From: Streptomyces jeddahensis
GTDB taxonomy: Bacteria > Actinomycetota > Actinomycetes > Streptomycetales > Streptomycetaceae
Length of the DNA: 55,992 bases
Reading direction: 5' to 3'
Assembly: GCF_001642995.1 (NCBI RefSeq)
Contig: NZ_LOHS01000033.1
Span: forward strand, 1-55,992
A program made the translations under genes and the position numbers. The notes below the pieces were generated by a model. That model searched no databases. It was not told the origin of the DNA and saw nothing but the letters and a program-made list of their open reading frames with translations. Shown in pieces: positions 55,619-55,992 of this stretch (positions are counted from its first letter, which is position 1; every line of letters starts with the position of its first letter).

Positions 55619-55992
55619 CCTTCAGTGCCGTGAGGGCCAGAAAGGCGCAGGCGGCCGCCGCGTAGAGCGCGGACAGTGCCAACTGCCCGCCGTTCTGGTG
55701 CAGTTCAGGCCTCCCACTCCCGTGCGGCACCCACCACAGGGCGTACGAACAGAAGACCAGGCCCAGGACGGCCGCCGCCGCCCGGCATGCCCGGCCGCCG
55801 CGCCCCCGGCCCGCCGCCTCGCTGCCGAGGAGCACCAGCATCGGCACGCACCACACCCAGTGGTGCGACCACGAGATGGGACTGATCAGCAACCCCGTGG
55901 CCGCGCAGGCCGCCGCGGCCCAGGCGCGTTCGCCGCGCAGCGCCGCGGCCACGGCGACCGCCAGACCCGCCGTTGCGGCGACCGCGGCGGCC
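55587..55992 (-). CDS. GT87-type mannosyltransferase (C-terminal part only)
   Basis: Partial: the frame runs off the right edge. The 135 visible residues form several transmembrane helices with the block LLISPISWSHHWVWCVPMLVLL, typical of actinobacterial DUF2029/GT87 polyprenyl-mannose-dependent alpha-mannosyltransferases. The usual Asp of the SWDHH pattern is Ser here. Confidence 0.7.
   Translation of the reverse strand, partial: AAAVAATAGLAVAVAAALRGERAWAAAACAATGLLISPISWSHHWVWCVPMLVLLGSEAAGRGRGGRACRAAAAVLGLVFCSYALWWVPHGSGRPELHQNGGQLALSALYAAAACAFLALTALKVTRWRTSRTA

Overview
The window is a contiguous stretch of a high-GC actinobacterial chromosome, almost certainly Streptomyces. Three things point there: the strong G/C third-position bias, the GTG and TTG starts, and the gene order (tig-clpP1-clpP2-clpX-valS-folC-ndk-mreBCD-pbp2-sfr, then rne-rplU-rpmA-obg-proB-proA-nadD-rsfS). 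I see no phage, plasmid, insertion sequence or CRISPR array. It is core housekeeping sequence with some lineage-specific inserts.

Layout. 1-5.5 kb: a Nei/Fpg-type DNA glycosylase, an Eis-like acetyltransferase, a membrane PP2C phosphatase, a RelA/SpoT-like HD protein and a membrane acyltransferase. 5.5-7.2 kb: an AT-richer gap, a tiny membrane protein, tRNA-Gly(UCC) on the minus strand and tRNA-Pro(UGG) on the plus strand. 7.2-11.9 kb: trigger factor and the ClpP1P2-ClpX proteolysis module, with a candidate ClgR operator before clpP1. 12-18.3 kb: a proline-rich membrane protein, valS, folC, a DUF4233 protein and ndk. 18.6-25 kb: the cell-shape and spore-wall cluster mreB-mreC-mreD-pbp2-sfr. 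25-31.4 kb: a CYTH-CHAD protein, a radical SAM protein, a GNAT, a very unusual repeat-built hydrophobic/Arg-rich protein, and the radical SAM partner (DUF2344). 31.6-40 kb: a very long RNase E/G, a secreted PLD-like protein, rplU, rpmA, obg. 40-43.3 kb: two minus-strand cell-wall glycopolymer genes. 43.7-49.9 kb: proB and proA around a conserved hypothetical, two small paralogous membrane proteins, and an M48 peptidase. 50-54.5 kb: two microproteins, nadD, a LytR-CpsA-Psr-like protein, rsfS, a histidine phosphatase. 54.7 kb to end: tRNA-Ala(GGC), two zinc-binding microproteins and the 3' part of a GT87-type mannosyltransferase gene.

How the parts fit. Proteostasis (Tig, ClpP1P2, ClpX), translation support (ValRS, L21, L27, Obg, RsfS, RNase E/G, three tRNAs) and cell-envelope construction (MreBCD, PBP2, RodA/Sfr, TagF-like, LCP-like, possibly the 46.9/47.7 kb paralogues) dominate. 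From memory, unverified here, S. coelicolor homologues of the mre cluster and of a gene at the 46.9-47.7 kb position belong to an MreB-centred spore-wall synthesising complex.

Most notable signals: (i) at least five genes have a TANNNT hexamer exactly six bases before the start codon, predicting leaderless mRNAs; (ii) several short tandem arrays with a ~21-25 bp period in intergenic DNA; (iii) an inverted pair of a dispersed palindromic element with an adjacent core-less copy; (iv) a 388-aa protein built from repeats of a Tyr-Arg-x-Val-Leu-Thr-Pro-Val-Gly motif; (v) a paralogous protein pair with a conserved VVFDE motif; (vi) a PLD-like protein without the Asp of either HKD motif and an LCP-like protein without its Pro-Arg-Asp motif. 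I did not find anything I can call a new defence or mobile system.
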